DNA of 64,000 nucleotides from Platanthera guangdongensis (GCA_039583875.1 CM077162.1:112188589-112252588); one strand, 5' to 3'; numbered from the stretch's first letter, positions 33,120 through 45,937 are shown. The notes: generated by a model not told the origin, from the letters alone. A program made the numbers and translations.

Positions 33120-34148
33120 ATGGAACCCAAGATGGAAGATAACATAAACGAGGGTTACGAACTGGTGCGAAATGCCTTCATCTCCATACTAGAAGAAATA
33201 AGGAAAGTGTTTGATCCTGTCAATGAAGCAAGTCTTGCATATCTTCTTTCAGAAACAACTAAGATTTGGAAGCGAGAAGTGTCTGAATTCTATTCCAATG
33301 GCTCACTAAACCCTAAGTCAGGCAAGATCAAATCCAGTGTTAATGAAACAAGAGTAAAGGTCACAACCAAAAGACTGGGTAAAGTCTTTCAGATTCCAAG
33401 TACTGCCCAGGAAGATAACTTGGACTCAAGCAAGGCTATAGAGGCTTTAAAGTGGTGTGGACTGGATCCAACCACAAGGATTAGAAGTTCTTTGAACAGG
33501 AAGTGAATGAATTCCCAGGGAAAATTTTTATCTAAAGTAATTAGAAAGGTGCTACTCTACAAGATTGGAGCACATGACAGAATTTCAACCTATATGTTTA
33601 GCCTAATGACTAGGATAATTTTCAGAATCAAGACTGATTGGAATAGGGTAGTCTTTGATAAAATTGCAGAAGGAATTTAGAAGATCAATATGGGCAGAAT
33701 TGTTAGTCTATATCTGGTAAAGCAATTCCAGATAGTATCAATCAAAAGATTGGATCCAACATAAATTATATGAGGAGAATGGACATGAGAATTCTGTCCA
33801 GATAGGAAAGGGTCTTGTCTAAGGACACTCCAGAACCCAAAAAGACAAAGGGGGTAAAAGGAAAGAAAGTAGTAATAAAAGAAGAAGAATCCACAAGTGA
33901 TTCTGAAGAACATGTAGAATTTAGCTCAGATAAGGATGCTGTGGAAGAACCAAGAATATCTCCAAGACTCTCACCTAGAACTAGTGAGCAGGTGCAGGGG
34001 AGAACATTCCTGAAAAAGAACAAATTTAGAGGGAGAACCTCAATGAATTGCCAATAGATACTGCTACAACTATAATAATGGATGTTGTACGGGAACTCGA
34101 CGACTCAAGTATATCTGAACAAGAAATATATGGGAAAGAGATGGAGTA
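33120..34148 (+). pseudogene. el3 env-position ORF, first part
   Basis: ATG 33120 opens 129 codons (to 33506) with a helical, charged protein (EGYELVRNAFISILEEIRKVFDP, then WKREVSEFYSNGSL). The frame breaks and resumes in pieces, ending in a lysine- and acid-rich part (33815-34057: KGVKGKKVVIKEEESTSDSE). The first part recalls the plant transposon-associated domain found in extra ORFs of large retroelements, but I give that only as a weak match. Sireviruses often carry an env-like ORF after pol and this is that position. I see no convincing signal peptide or membrane helix. It continues after 41786. Confidence 0.55.
34144..34148. repeat. Target duplication GAGTA (left) of Tat-like element
   Basis: GAGTA versus GAGGA at 41786-41790, one mismatch, in line with an old insertion. 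Confidence 0.6.
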
Positions 34149-35991
34149 TGTTGATGCACGAAAAGGCATCGCCTAATTAACGGGTTGTTCGATCTCACAA
34201 GCTAGGTGAAGAAGAGGGTTGCGGGGTTGATGAGAGGAGAAGAGGAAGCTTCCAAGTGCTCGATAGTGGAGCAAGCGCTTGTTCAAGGTTTGCGAGTATA
34301 GAGGAGAGGGTTTGCTGAGAGCAGCTGGGAAGGTTGATGATTAGCAGAGAAGGTTGATGATCAGCGGAGGAGGTTGATCAGGAGCTGTCGAGCAGACGGT
34401 TACTTTGACGATATGGCTTGCAGGTTGATGCCGAGGGAGCTGAGTAGAGCTAAGAAAAGAGGAGGGGGCGCTAGCAGCGACAACAACAGAGTTCGCCCGC
34501 CGTGGCTTAAATGCCACTCTTGAAATGGGCTTTCCTTTGATTAATATTGAGTTATTACAGCTTGTGTTACACCTTTACAAGAAAGAAAATAAATGGTACA
34601 CTGGGGAAGCTGGTGGCTAAGGAAGAAGTGCCAGAAGGGAGGTCGCACGGACTAGGGACTGAGGCCGGCAAGCCGCGCAGTTACAAAAAGTGAGGGCACA
34701 GACTGAGAGTAGGAGTCCGCAAGAAGTGAAGAGTTGAGCTTGTTGTGGGCTGCCTTGGAGCGTGAGAGCCTTAGCGAAGTCCTCCAATGAGAGGTATAGG
34801 TGTCTATTTATAGGCCGAAGGAGGTAACAGATTTCGGTGACGTTACCCCCGGTGAGACGGTAACTAATGCGAGTAAAGACTTGAGTCTGTCGAGTCCACG
34901 GAGTTCGCATGAGGCCGCGCGGACTGGAACTGGCTTTCGGAAGAGGTTCTGCTGCCTGGCGGACTGAGAAGAGTCCATGCCTGCTGATCGAGCCCGTGCC
35001 AAGACTGTGGGCTGAGGAGGTTGCCTGCCTGCTACTGCGGAGGCGGGTGCTGGAGGCTGAGTGGCGGACTGCGCAATGGCCCCTAGTGAGGTAAGCGAGC
35101 ACGCGCTAAGTGTGCGAGCTGAGGGATATCCGCTGAGTCCGCAGAGACTGCACTGGGCCACGCAATCTGGTACTGCCTGCTTCTGGGGAGAAGCGGGTGG
35201 ATGCTATGTGGAGGACTATGAGAAGAATCTGCGGAGTTCGTCGTTGTTAAACTGAGTTCGCCTCTGCTGTTAAATGAGGGGCTGGCAGCTGAAGCTGGAG
35301 CTAGGGTTCATCAATGTAGGTGGATTGGAAAGTTTGACTGCACTTCGAGTCCTCCCAGCTCAAGATGAACGGGATATGCCCGCTGATCTTTGCGGGTAGC
35401 TGGAGAGCTGGAGCGTTCGCACTCCTTAGGCGGACTGAAGAAGCAGGTTTCCCATGCTACTGGAGTCCGCCACTTTGTTGAATAGAACTTGCAGCATCTA
35501 CTGGGTGATAAGGGATTCGCGACCAGCCGGATTGAAGAGGCAGGCCGGGTGTGTTGGCGAGTTGGAAACTGGGTAGCTGGCTGGCCGCCTGGGGTTAGGT
35601 CACCAATCTGGCTATGCGGCGAGATGGAGGTTTTTCGACGCTGGTGAAGGTATGCGGCCAAGAGGCAGGGCGCTTGTCGTTGCGGAGGTCTGGGCGGATA
35701 GACATCCAAGTCTGGAAAAGGGGGACTTGTTGAGACAATCTTGCAGTTTTAGCTGACAAGGGGCGAGACCTGCAGGGGCAGACTGCAGAAGCAGTCCGCG
35801 GCCCCTGCCGACCAAAGGAACAATGCGCGGCCTGGGTGGTCAGACTGCTGAGACCGCCCGTACTGTGCGGCTTGAGCGGACAGAAAAGCCTGTCCACCCA
35901 TCCTAAGAGGCGACCTCTAGGAGGAACTTGGAGCATGTCGCAACTAGCGAGCTGGCCGCCTTGGAAAGGATAGCCGATTTCAGGGTTATCA
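34149..35991 (-). repeat. 3' LTR of Tat-like element, 1843 bp
   Basis: Plus-strand start TGTTGATGCACG, end GGGTTATCA (TTAACA in the other LTR). It is GC-richer than its surroundings. It aligns along its whole length with 39946-41785. Confidence 0.88.
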
Positions 35992-36008
35992 TAATCCCCA
36001 CACTTTTT
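35992..36008 (-). other. Polypurine tract of Tat-like element
   Basis: Minus-strand AAAGTGTGGGGATTA directly precedes the 3' LTR start TGATAACCC. It confirms the minus orientation. Confidence 0.65.
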
Positions 36009-36359
36009 AAGTTCAGAAGGGAACTTCGAAAAAGTTGGAGACCCACGAAAATCGTGATACACCCCAAAGAAAGAGAAGACAAGGAGAGATAGAACCTGTT
36101 GTTTCTCCTTAGGAGGTTGCTACTGCCTGTCTTTTTCCTGCAAAAGGAAAAGTTAGTGTAGGCATGTATGGAAGGTACGTCTTGTGTGTATCTGGGTTTG
36201 CCTTTGCTAAACAAAGAAGATGTGTCTTCTACTGAGTTCTGCAAAATGAAGGTGAGAGGAAAACATAGAAGCATAATAACTTGCAAGTACTTGATAGAGG
36301 CATGCAAGAACATGTTATCTTTTTCAAAAAGAAGAGTAAGCGATATTCGTGAAGAGGAA

Positions 36360-36900
36360 AAGAAGTTGCAAGTACCTAAAGGGGGACTTGAAAGTGTTTG
36401 ATGGTTTCTGCAAAAGAGAAGTTAGAAGAAAATATGGGAGTAAAGAAAAAGTCGCAAATACCTGAAGGCAACTTGCAGGTATCTGCTGGTCTCTGCAAGA
36501 AAAGTGTTAGAAGCAGACATGATATATGAAGGTTGCAAGTACCTGTGAAGAAACTTGCAAGCATCTGCTGGTCTCTACAAAATGAGAGTTAGGACACATG
36601 ATATATGAAAGTTGCAAGTACCTATGAAGAAACTTGCAAGCATCTGATGATCTCTGCAAAATGAGAGTTAGAAGCAGACATGATATATGAAAGTTGCAAG
36701 TACTTGTGAAGAAACTTGCAAGAATCTGCTGGTCTCTGCAAGAATAGAGTTAGAAGCAGATATGGTGAAAAGACTAAGTTGCAAGTACCTGGATGAGGTT
36801 TGTAGGTGCCTGCTAATCACTTCAAATAGAAGATTGAGCAGCAGACATAATATAATGAGCTAAGCTGCAAGTACCTGGATGAGGCTTTCAGATGCTAACT
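36360..36900. repeat. Minisatellite of about 80-87-bp units with TTGCAAGTACCT
   Basis: About seven tandem units, starting near 36366, 36453, 36533, 36612, 36698, 36778 and 36867. Each has TTGCAAGTACCT, then AAACTTGCAAGCATCTG, CTGGTCTCTGCAAAA and GAGTTAGAAGCAGACATG. Each unit contains an inverted pair TTGCAAGT/ACTTGCAA. It lies in the non-coding part between gag and the 3' LTR. Confidence 0.85.
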
Positions 36901-38270
36901 GTTGATAAGATAATGTTGATATGATCATATAGCAGAGGAAATGCTTAATGAACTTTGCTGATAACTGAATGAAGATCAAACCCAAATAGTGATCTTGCTA
37001 GATTAGAGACATCTTTAACATGAAGTTTAGATCAATAAGTCGAATGTTAACTGTTGATATGATAGGATGAATATGATCAAATTAGCAGAAAAGAAGCTTG
37101 ATGCATTCTGCCAATCTGAATAAAGATTAGACCGTAATGGTAATTTTAGTAAGATTGGCATGATATCTTCAACATGAAATCCAGATCAATAAGAAGAGAT
37201 CATCTTAGTTAGACTCCGCTTGCATGGCTTCTTAATCAAGGAGAGCTAGATTCTTTGATCAATGATTGATGTCGTTAGCATTTAATAAGAGTAATGAAGA
37301 GCTTTGCAGATCATCATCTAATAGAGCTTTGAGCAAGCAAAGCATATAAGATGAGAATAAGCAGGAACGATTGTTACAAATCCTTTTGGTAGATCGGATT
37401 TAACCTGTTCACCTGTGAAAGAGGTAGTTGATAAAAATAGAGGTCTATACTCGGAGACGACCAAGAAAGGTCATCACCAGTATATCCCTACTTAGAGCGG
37501 ACTAGCTATACTCCCTTGATAGAGAACAAAAGGGAGACATGCACAAAATCCTAAGAAGGAGGCGGCAGATGCACTGCTCTCTTTCCTCGGGTACAATCAT
37601 CACAGATCAATGAGACTAGTTGATCCAAGTGGCCTAAAGCATTGCTTGTTTGTGGAAAGATCAGCGGAGTTATGGATCACGCGGAGGCACGGATTGAGAG
37701 ATCCATAGAGTGTTCGGCCATCACAGTTGTGAGATGATCGAAGAGACATGGCTACGCTTGGTCAACATTGCTTTTCAAGCAAAGATCACAGTAACTGTAA
37801 TGTATCCTTAAGGAAGCACAACAGAGCTAACACATGGGGCCTCCCTGACACACACTCTTTGTTAGATGCTGGGTAGGATCCGAAGTCTGAAGCCCAACAT
37901 CGTAGATCGAATGGCTCCCACTGCACATACTTGAACACTCCCCACAGTATGTGGTCGTGCCAGAGAACAATCTATGGAGGGAATAACAAGACTCGGTGAT
38001 ATCTCATTGGTTCAGCGATCTCTTTGGCAAAGAGAAAATGGAGGAAGAGGCATTCCAAAAAGGGAAGTGTGTCAGTATGGGATCCCTGAGGTAAACTTTA
38101 TTGAAACACAAGAAGGAACACTTATAAGTGTTTTGAGATGAAAATGTTTGAAACATGAATAGTAGAGTAACAGTAAAGATAACCCGTCATGGTTGTGAAA
38201 AAACTTTGAAGAACTATGAAGTCCTTTGTCGGCTTAGAATAGTCTTCCAAGCGCCCTCATCATCGGCATC
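36901..38270 (-). other. Non-coding interior of Tat-like element
   Basis: About 1.4 kb between the minisatellite and the gag end, where autonomous relatives would carry pol. Two paragraphs starting near 36900 and 37045 are similar to each other (TGTTGATAAGATAATGTTGA; TGTTGATATGATAGGATGAA), so part is an old duplication. I see no enzyme motif on either strand. Confidence 0.5.
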
Positions 38271-39893
38271 TTAGCATTCAACAACATTGTTAACAACAAG
38301 GAGAGGTTGTTCCTCGACTAGGCTCACTCCTCTTGAGCTACTAAGAATGTCTGCAACTTCTTTGCCCTTTGAGGTTGCTGGATCAGGGAGATTATCTTTG
38401 GGAAGCAGGTCACACATCTTACCCTGTCGCAGCATCCTTTGCACTAGTTGGTGGAGTGCTCGAAAGTTCTCTGTCAGGTGGCCTGGCTCTTTGTGGAATT
38501 CACAATGTGGGTCTGAGTCTTTAGATCTTTGATCAGCTGGTCGATAAGGCCTTTTGTAGTTAGCTCGATCCTTCATGACTTGGCTTACTTGCAACATATC
38601 TTCATCTAGTTCAGACTCATTCAAGTCATCATATTTCTTTTGATAGACCGCAGTTGTTTGCGAAGATGGAGCTGGTGGTAGTAGCGACTGATCGTGAGCA
38701 CGATCACGGCTCGGGAAAGGGTATCGATGGTGTTGAAATCTTCTTTCCCTCCTAGAGTGAGTTGGGAAATCTTTATGAGGAGACCTCGGAGGCTGCTTGT
38801 GAGAAGGGCCTTTCTCTGGTATAAGCCTGGAGACGAAGCCTGGGTTGCTCTTTTCGCCTCAGATGTTTGAGTTGGCTAAGGCAATCAACTCTTGGTACGT
38901 TCTTGGTGCTTGGACATTGGCTTCAAACTTGAGCAGCCCTTCACGAAGACCGTGGATAAGAGCCACTCGGTACATTTCTTGACCAACAATCTCCATGTCC
39001 AAGATTTCTCTCTGGAATCGATCAATGAACTGAGACCAAGTCTCCTTCTCACATTATTTGATCTCAAAGAGGGCCTCTGGACCGCCCTTTCTCTTTGTTG
39101 AAGTAGAAAATCTGAGCAAGAACTCCCTTCGCAGATCAGCAAAGGAAGTGATGGACTGAGGGCGAAGACCATATAACCAATCCTTCACTTGTCCATCAAA
39201 GGTTGTGACAAGGAGATTGCACTTAGTTGCATCTGAGATAGTTTTGAGAGCTACTGCTGATTCGAAAGCTTTAAGATGCTTTACTGGATCAGTCTCTCCA
39301 GTGTAGATTGGTAACCGGGGTTCTTTGAAATTAGGTGGAATAGGTTCATGACGAACATTCTCTGTAAATGATGAAGGCTCCTCCTATTCTCCTACATCAT
39401 AAGGATAAAAGGGAGCATAAGTTGCAGCTACAAAAGGAGGATGATGATATAAAGGAAAATTTGCTGCAGGAGGAGCAAAGGCAGGAGCAGATGGGTAAGG
39501 ATGACTTCCCTGAAAGTTGGGAAATCTTGCAGGACTTCCCCTGGCTGCTTCGTGGAAGAAGTTTTGACGAGCTGCAAACTCTTCATCTTGAGGTTTCAAA
39601 GGGGCTGAAGGCCCTTGCAAAAAGGTTGTTGTATAAGGAGGATAGACCAGTGGGTAAGATGGAGGATAAGCCTGTTGATTCTCTAATGTTGGGGTTGGAT
39701 TGATCGGAGCAGCTGGAGCAACTAGAGCTGCTGCAGGTTGTATCTGCAACTGCTGGGTGATTGCTGCAAGAATTTGGTTGATTGCTTGGAACTACTGAGC
39801 ATCCTCACGGCGAGATTGCTCGAAGGCCTCACAGAGAGGATCATCTCTAGGACTTGATTGAGCAAGGTTCTAGGCTGAATGATGATCTGACAT
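38271..39893 (-). pseudogene. gag: Tat-type Gag remnant
   Basis: Minus strand from ATG 39893 (MSDHHSA then a stop). A proline/alanine-rich part follows (39749-39384). Next is a capsid-like stretch with frame changes (AVALKTISDATKCNLLVTTF, VKDWLYGLRPQSITSFADL, then FIDRFQREILDMEIVGQEM). It ends in 38624-38271 with a short zinc-binding variant CEFHKEPGHLTENF followed by LHQLVQRMLRQGK, as in Tat gag proteins. Several stops and shifts make it non-functional. Particle proteins would have to come from another element. Confidence 0.75.
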
Positions 39894-39945
39894 GGCTAAC
39901 TGTCGGTGTTCACCATCTATTCGGATCTGAAGGTCGTGTGTTAAC

Positions 39946-41785
39946 TGTTGATGCGCGAAAATGGCACCGCCTAGTTAACGGGTTATTCGATCTCACAATC
40001 AAGGTGAAGAAGAGTGTTGTGGGGTTGATGAGAGGAGAAGTGGAAGCTTCTAAGTGCTCGAGAGTGGAGCAAGCGCTTATTCAAGGGTTGCGGGGATAGA
40101 GGAGAGGGTTTGCTGAGAGCAGCCGGGAAGGTTGATGATCAATAGAGAAGGTTGATGATCAGCGGAGGAGGTTGATCAGGAGCTGTCGAATAGACGGTTA
40201 GTTTGACGGTTGTGCTTGTATGTTTATGTTGAGGGACCTGAGTTGAGTTAAGAAAAGAGGAGGGTGTCGTAAGTAGCGGCAACAACAGACTTATCCCGCC
40301 ACGGCTTAAATGCCACTCTTGCAACGTGCTTTCGTTTGATTAATATTTAGTTATTTCAGCTTGTATTACACCTTTACAAGAAAGCAAATAAAGGATACAC
40401 TGGGGAAGCTGGCTGCTAAGGAAGAAGTGCAAGAAGGGAGGCCGCGCGGACTGGGGACTGAGGCCGGCGGGCCGCGCAGTTACAAAAAGAGAGGGCACGG
40501 ACTGAGAGTATAAGTTCGCAGGAAGTGAAGAGTTGAGCTTGCTGTGGGCTGCCTTCGATTGTGAGATCCTTGGCGATGTCCTCCAATGAGATGTATGGGG
40601 ATCTATTTATAGGCCCAAGGAGGTAACGACTTTCGGTGACATTACCCCCGGTGAGAGGGTAACTGGTGCGAGTAAAGACTTGAGTCTGCCGAGTCCGTGG
40701 AGTTCGTATGAGGCGGCGCGGACTGGAACTGGCTTCCAGAAGAGGTTCTGCGGCCTGGCGGAATGGGAAGAGTCTGATCCTACTGATCGATCCCATGTCA
40801 AGACTGCAGGCTGAGGAGGTTGCCTGCCTGCTTCTGTCGAGGCGGGTGCTGGAGGCTGAGTGGCGGACTGCGCAATGAGTTCGCCCCTGTTGAGGTGAGC
40901 GAGCATGCACTAAGGGTGCGAGCTGAGGGTTATCCGCTGAGTCCGCACTAGGCTGTGCGGTCTGGGACTGCCTGCTACTAGGGAGAAGCGGGTGGAGGCT
41001 ATGTGGCGAACTGTGAGAAGAATCCGCGGAGTCCGTCGTTGCTAAACTGAGTCCTCCTCTGCTGTTGAACGAGGCAGCTGGCTGCTGAAGCTGGAGCTAG
41101 GGTTCATCAATATAGGCAGACTGGAAGGTTTGACTGCACTTCGAGTCCGCCCAGGTCACGATGAATGAGATATGCCCGCTGATCTTTACGGGAACCCGAG
41201 AGCTGGAGCGTCCGCACTCCTCAGGCAGACTGAAGAAGCAGGTTGCCCATGCTACTGGAGTCCACCACTTTTTGAATGGAACTTACCGGATCTTCTGGGT
41301 CACAAGGGATTAACGACTGGCCGGACTGACAAGGCAGGACGGGCGTGTTAGCGAGGTGGAAACTGGGTAGCTGGCTGGCGGCATGGGGTCAGGTCGCCAA
41401 TCTGGCTATACAGCGTGTTGGAGGTTTGTCGACGCTGGTGAAGGTGTGTGGCCTAGACACAGACCGCTTGTCGTTATGATGGTGTGGGAAGATAGACATC
41501 CGAGTCCGGCAAAGGGGGACCTGTTGAGACAAGCTTGCAGTTTTAGCTGACAAGGGATGCAGCCTGCAAGGGCAGACTGCAGAAGCAGTCTGCGACCCCT
41601 GTTGACCAACAGAACAATGCGCGGCCTGGGCGGTCAGATCACTGAGACCGCCGAAGCCGTGAAGCCTGAGCGGACAAAAAAGCATATCCGCCCATCCTAA
41701 GACGTGACATCCAGGAGGAACCTGGAGCAGGCCACGACTAGCGAGCTTGCCGCCTTAGTAAGGATCGCCGATTTTGGGGTTAACA
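39946..41785 (-). repeat. 5' LTR of Tat-like element, 1840 bp
   Basis: Plus start TGTTGATGCGCG, end GGGGTTAACA. On the minus strand it starts TGTTAACCCC and ends GCATCAACA. I do not recognise a tRNA match in the bases just left of it. Confidence 0.88.
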
Positions 41786-41790
41786 GAGGA
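41786..41790. repeat. Target duplication GAGGA (right) of Tat-like element
   Basis: Partner of GAGTA at 34144-34148. Confidence 0.6.
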
Positions 41791-42982
41791 AGAAATTCCA
41801 AAAGAGACTGAAGAAGAAGGTCTTCTTTCTAAAGAAGCAAACTTGTAGGTGGGATAGATGAAATTCCCCAGATTGCAGTTCCTGATGCTGACATTCAACA
41901 TGGAGAAGATAAGTTAGATAATATCAATATTAATAAGGAAAGTATAAGAATTGAGGGGGAGTTGGCCCCAGATACTGATAAACGTAAAGAGACACCTCAA
42001 GTTAAAGTGGTAAGTTCTTGTGAATCAGAAGATGCAGAAGAATCTCAACTAAAAAATGAAGTTTTCTGAAATGAAGAAGAGAAGCAATAGGTATAAACAA
42101 TATTTTCAATCTGGGATACCAGCTGCTCATATAGAAGATACTAGCTCTCTGTTAGTACAAATTCAAATAATGCTAGATAAACAAAGGAAGGATCTAGAAA
42201 AGTATGTAGATGACAACAATAAAGAGTTGCAGTTTAAATTAGCTCAGTATATTAAGTCAATAAGATTTGAAGTCAATCTTTTGAAATCTGAAATGACTAC
42301 TTTCTTTGAAAAAGGAAAAAAATGGTGTAGTATATCTTGCTAAACAACATCAAGACGCCAAGTCAAATGTAGATGAAATGGTTGTCAACCAAGGCTTTGT
42401 TCTTGAAAATGAGAGAATTTTGGATGAAAACATGACAACCCTACATACAGAAATAATGGTTAAATTGGTTGAGCAGTCTACTGCATTAGACAACAAATTA
42501 GTTGCTGCTGCAAAGGCCAAAGAAACTCAGCTAGTAGACCATTCAACCAACTTGCTTAAAGATATAAAGGCTTCTGACAAGAGTTTGGACAATAATTTAC
42601 TTTGAATAAAGAATACTATCACCTCATGTATTAATTACTTAGTTGGACAGGTCAGATTTCACAAGAATGATCTAAGGGATCATGTTGAACGAGAAATCAT
42701 AAAGGGGAAGACAGTAATATAAAAGCCAGTTGTGAACTACTTGGATATCAAATAATATCAGAGACACTTTAGGCTTTCCTCCATTATGGTATGATGGAGA
42801 TCAAACTGTTGAGTCTGGTTGTCAACCAGCTCACGTTAAAATACCTCATACCACTTGTACTCATGCTGATGAGCAACCAATATACAATCTTTTAGCACAA
42901 GCAACCTTTGAGACTATCCAAGCCACTGTCTCTCACATGTACAGTCCTCCACCATTAGCTCAAAATGTTATCTGTTAAAAGT
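41786..42982 (+). pseudogene. el3 env-position ORF, second part (coiled coil)
   Basis: Continuation of the ORF after the Tat-like insertion. Open pieces are 42056-42343 and 42306-42605, in different frames. The translated text is strongly helical (LVQIQIMLDKQRKDLEKYVDD; ALDNKLVAAAKAKETQLVDH) and fits a coiled coil. Later text to 42980 (about YDGDQTVESGCQPAHVK) is broken. It ends at the el4 insertion. Confidence 0.55.
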
Positions 42983-43539
42983 TATAACGCCCCCAATTTT
43001 TCGATGATTTTATTTGATTTGGTATCGTCATATTTATGACGTCATGACGTTACCTTTAACGTCGAGTTGACAGCGCATTGTCGTTAAGGCAATTTTGCGT
43101 CCGTGCGGTCGAGTCGACCAAATTCCTGGTATAATTGGAAAATTTTGCATTTGGAAATTAAGTTAAGTAATTTTGGAATTGCTCGTCAAGTTTCGTCGCG
43201 ATCCGAGCGATATTTGGGCCTTGGCGATTTTTCCGAAGTTTTGTGTAATTTATGTTCGTCGTAAACTTTGAAAATTTATATCTCGAAAATGGCTTGTCGG
43301 ATTTTGGTTTTGACTTCACCGTTGTGTTCGTAGCGTCAGTGTTTGTGTATGGTGCGAGTTTCGTTTAATTCGGCGCGCGTTTGGGCCTCCGTTTTGAACT
43401 CGAGTTTCCTTATTTAAAAATATATAAATCTGATTATTTTAATATTATAGTACTATTCAAAAATGTCTTTTACTATTCATTTATATAGTTTAAATTTTTG
43501 GATATATTTGCAAAAATCTACGGTTCATGCAAATCTTTA

Positions 43540-43770
43540 TTTCGAGTATGTTGGCTTGTTCTCGAGTTGTGCTGCTTAGTTCTCGAGTGATCTTCAACAG
43601 TAATCTTCATAGTACTCGAGTGAATTTTCTTACCTCTCGAGTACTGCATTCCTACCTCTCGAGTGCTATCTATTGTTCTCGAGTACAAAATTTTTAGTAC
43701 TCGAGTACTAAATTTTGGTACTCGAGTATCATTTTTATACTTCTCGAGTACCTGTAATCTTGCTCTCGAT
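43540..43770. repeat. Array of ACTCGAGT palindromes in el4 LTR
   Basis: About eleven CTCGAG or near copies, spaced 15-30 bases, the best ones TACTCGAGTAC. It is another family-specific short palindrome array inside an LTR. Confidence 0.88.
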
Positions 43771-44003
43771 TGCTCTATATTCATCCTGAGTAGTCCATTT
43801 CAGTTTGCATTCGAGCACCTTTTTTGAGGTTGAAAACGGTCTCGTATAAAAAAATGGCTAACAAAAAATTTGTTCTTCTCGACGAGATCTACAACTTTTA
43901 TGTTAGGCACTTTTCGATTTAAAGTACTCCTAAATCTCTATTTTCGTTCTCCACGCACCCGCTCGTAAATAGTCCATTTTTAGACAAATGTTTTTATAAA
44001 TAC

Positions 44004-44105
<102 letters not shown>

Positions 44106-45937
44106 TTGTACTTAGGATAATTAGAAAAGAAAGAAAACTTCATCTTCTTCCTCAAGACGTAGACCGGACTGAAACCATCTGTGCTGCAACTCCCTCCGTT
44201 TCGTGAATCTTTTGGTGGCTACCGACGGTGCTCCGGTGCTCGAAATCTTCAACCGAGTATAGATCTGGAAAGCTTTCATCGAGAGCTAAGCCATCGTGGT
44301 AAAACTTTCCCCATTCCTTGACTTTTCGCATTAGGGTTTTTCGGCCCTAACCTCTATTTCGTCCATTTTTGTTCAGATTTTGACTCATCCCGTATTTTTT
44401 TGCCCCGATCTGTGACGTGGACTGATTCAAAGAAATTTTTCGGTAAAACCAAGGCAAGTGGTGGTTGTACTCCCTCTTCTCTTCATTCTCATGATCTGCT
44501 GCAACTCCTAATTTCATTTGTTATTATCATAAATTTATTATTAAAGTATAGTGCGGCCTAAATCTTTTGTCTATATCAACTTGTTTGACAATGTTCTTGT
44601 TTATTCTAAGTTTAACCTTGTAAAGTGATTCATATTTTGATGATATGGTTGTATCTTGCTCATGTTAACCGTCCCTTAATGATTATGCAGGACGCGCTAG
44701 AATTTTATCTAGGATTGTAAATCGTTCCTAAAAGTTGATCAACCACGTCTTGAATCTAGAAATGTCACGTAGAATATGACGTGCCAAGTCTCGAGGTATA
44801 TGTGGTGGTTTTTTGTGGGTTTTCTTGATTGTGGGAGTTAGTGGCGAAACCACCTTCGCAAACATTTATTTCCTTTATTAGTATCCTGTGGAAGTCTACC
44901 AGGTGTTTGGGCGTCTGCGGTGTATGGTGGAGAGTATAAGACTCCCTCGCAGTTAGACGGATATTATATTCGTGGGGGTGTGTCCAGTTGAGTGACCACC
45001 TCGTCCGTGTTTTTGGGTAGAGTGGACTACAGGTGCCTAATAAAGGTTTTGTATTTTCTCCTTATGATTTATTCATGTTGTCACCTTATAGCCTCGTGCG
45101 TCATGTGTATTCTTGTTGTACGTGACGATTCACGTAAGTGTTCTTTTCCTGTTGATGCCTTGTTTTTTGTACTTTATTTTGACATATTTTTCAGCCACCA
45201 ATTGTACTTTTTTGTTGAGGTATTCTGTCTTTGAAATGCCTCAGGTTCAGAGCTGTAGCTGAGTTTCGTGCTGGTTTTTGGAGTGCTTGAGCGGCTGTGT
45301 TGGCCGTGGTTGTTGCCTCGTCTTAACGAGGTAGATAGTTGCTTATTTTGTTTTACTAGTTCAGGCATACGATGTTGTTAGTGGGTTTGTGTCAGTTTGT
45401 TGACGCCCACAGAATTGTTATTTTTAGATACTTGCTAGCTGCTCAGTTTTTTTTATCTAGATGTGGATTACTTGCTCTCTGGGATGTTTTATGTTAGGAT
45501 TGCATGATAATTAATTTCAAGTATAAAAATTATTATTATTACCTCATGCATTACATATTTTAAAATGTAAAATCACTATATTTAATGACCATACAAATCT
45601 ATTTTTAATTCTACTAAATTTAGAACTTGTATGCCTTGAGGTGTCCTTTGGGAACCTCTAAGCTCTTGTAGGGTGTCTAATCTGATAGAAGAAGTACTTT
45701 CCGCAGCATTTAATTTCCTTTCTTGTGGACTAGATGAGCCACTAAGCCGAGAGATACGGCTAACTACTGTACTTAAACTGATTTTACCTTAAATTAACTT
45801 AAAGAATCTTTCTTCGTGATAAAGTAGGTGTTTGCCTGAGCGTCCGCAGTTATCCCCTATTGACGTGGCATCATGACGAACATTTTCCCTTATTCTGATA
45901 AGTTATTAAATGCTGTGAAAATGCGGGTTGTCACAGT

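Larger units (their letters stand above)
34149..41785 (-). mobile_element. Tat-like gypsy element with gag only (non-autonomous), 7.6 kb
   Basis: Direct LTRs 34149-35991 and 39946-41785. A purine tract on the minus strand lies next to the left LTR and a gag remnant reads leftward from 39893. No protease, RT or integrase similarity appears in the 2.3 kb after gag. The large retained LTRs with gag only match the description of TR-GAG/LARD-type non-autonomous elements. The LTRs differ at roughly one base in ten by eye, so it is old. It splits the env-position ORF of el3. Confidence 0.8.

Noticed and set aside
33677..34023. Hydrophobic minus-strand frames suggesting a membrane protein
   Set aside because: They are antisense to lysine- and glutamate-rich coding text of the env-position ORF, which yields phenylalanine- and leucine-rich shadows.
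34617..35102. 161-codon minus frame in the Tat-like LTR, also open in the other LTR copy (40416-40910)
   Set aside because: The two copies differ at about a quarter of residues while the DNA differs by roughly a tenth, so there is no sign of selection on the protein. The LTR is GC-rich, which keeps frames open by chance.
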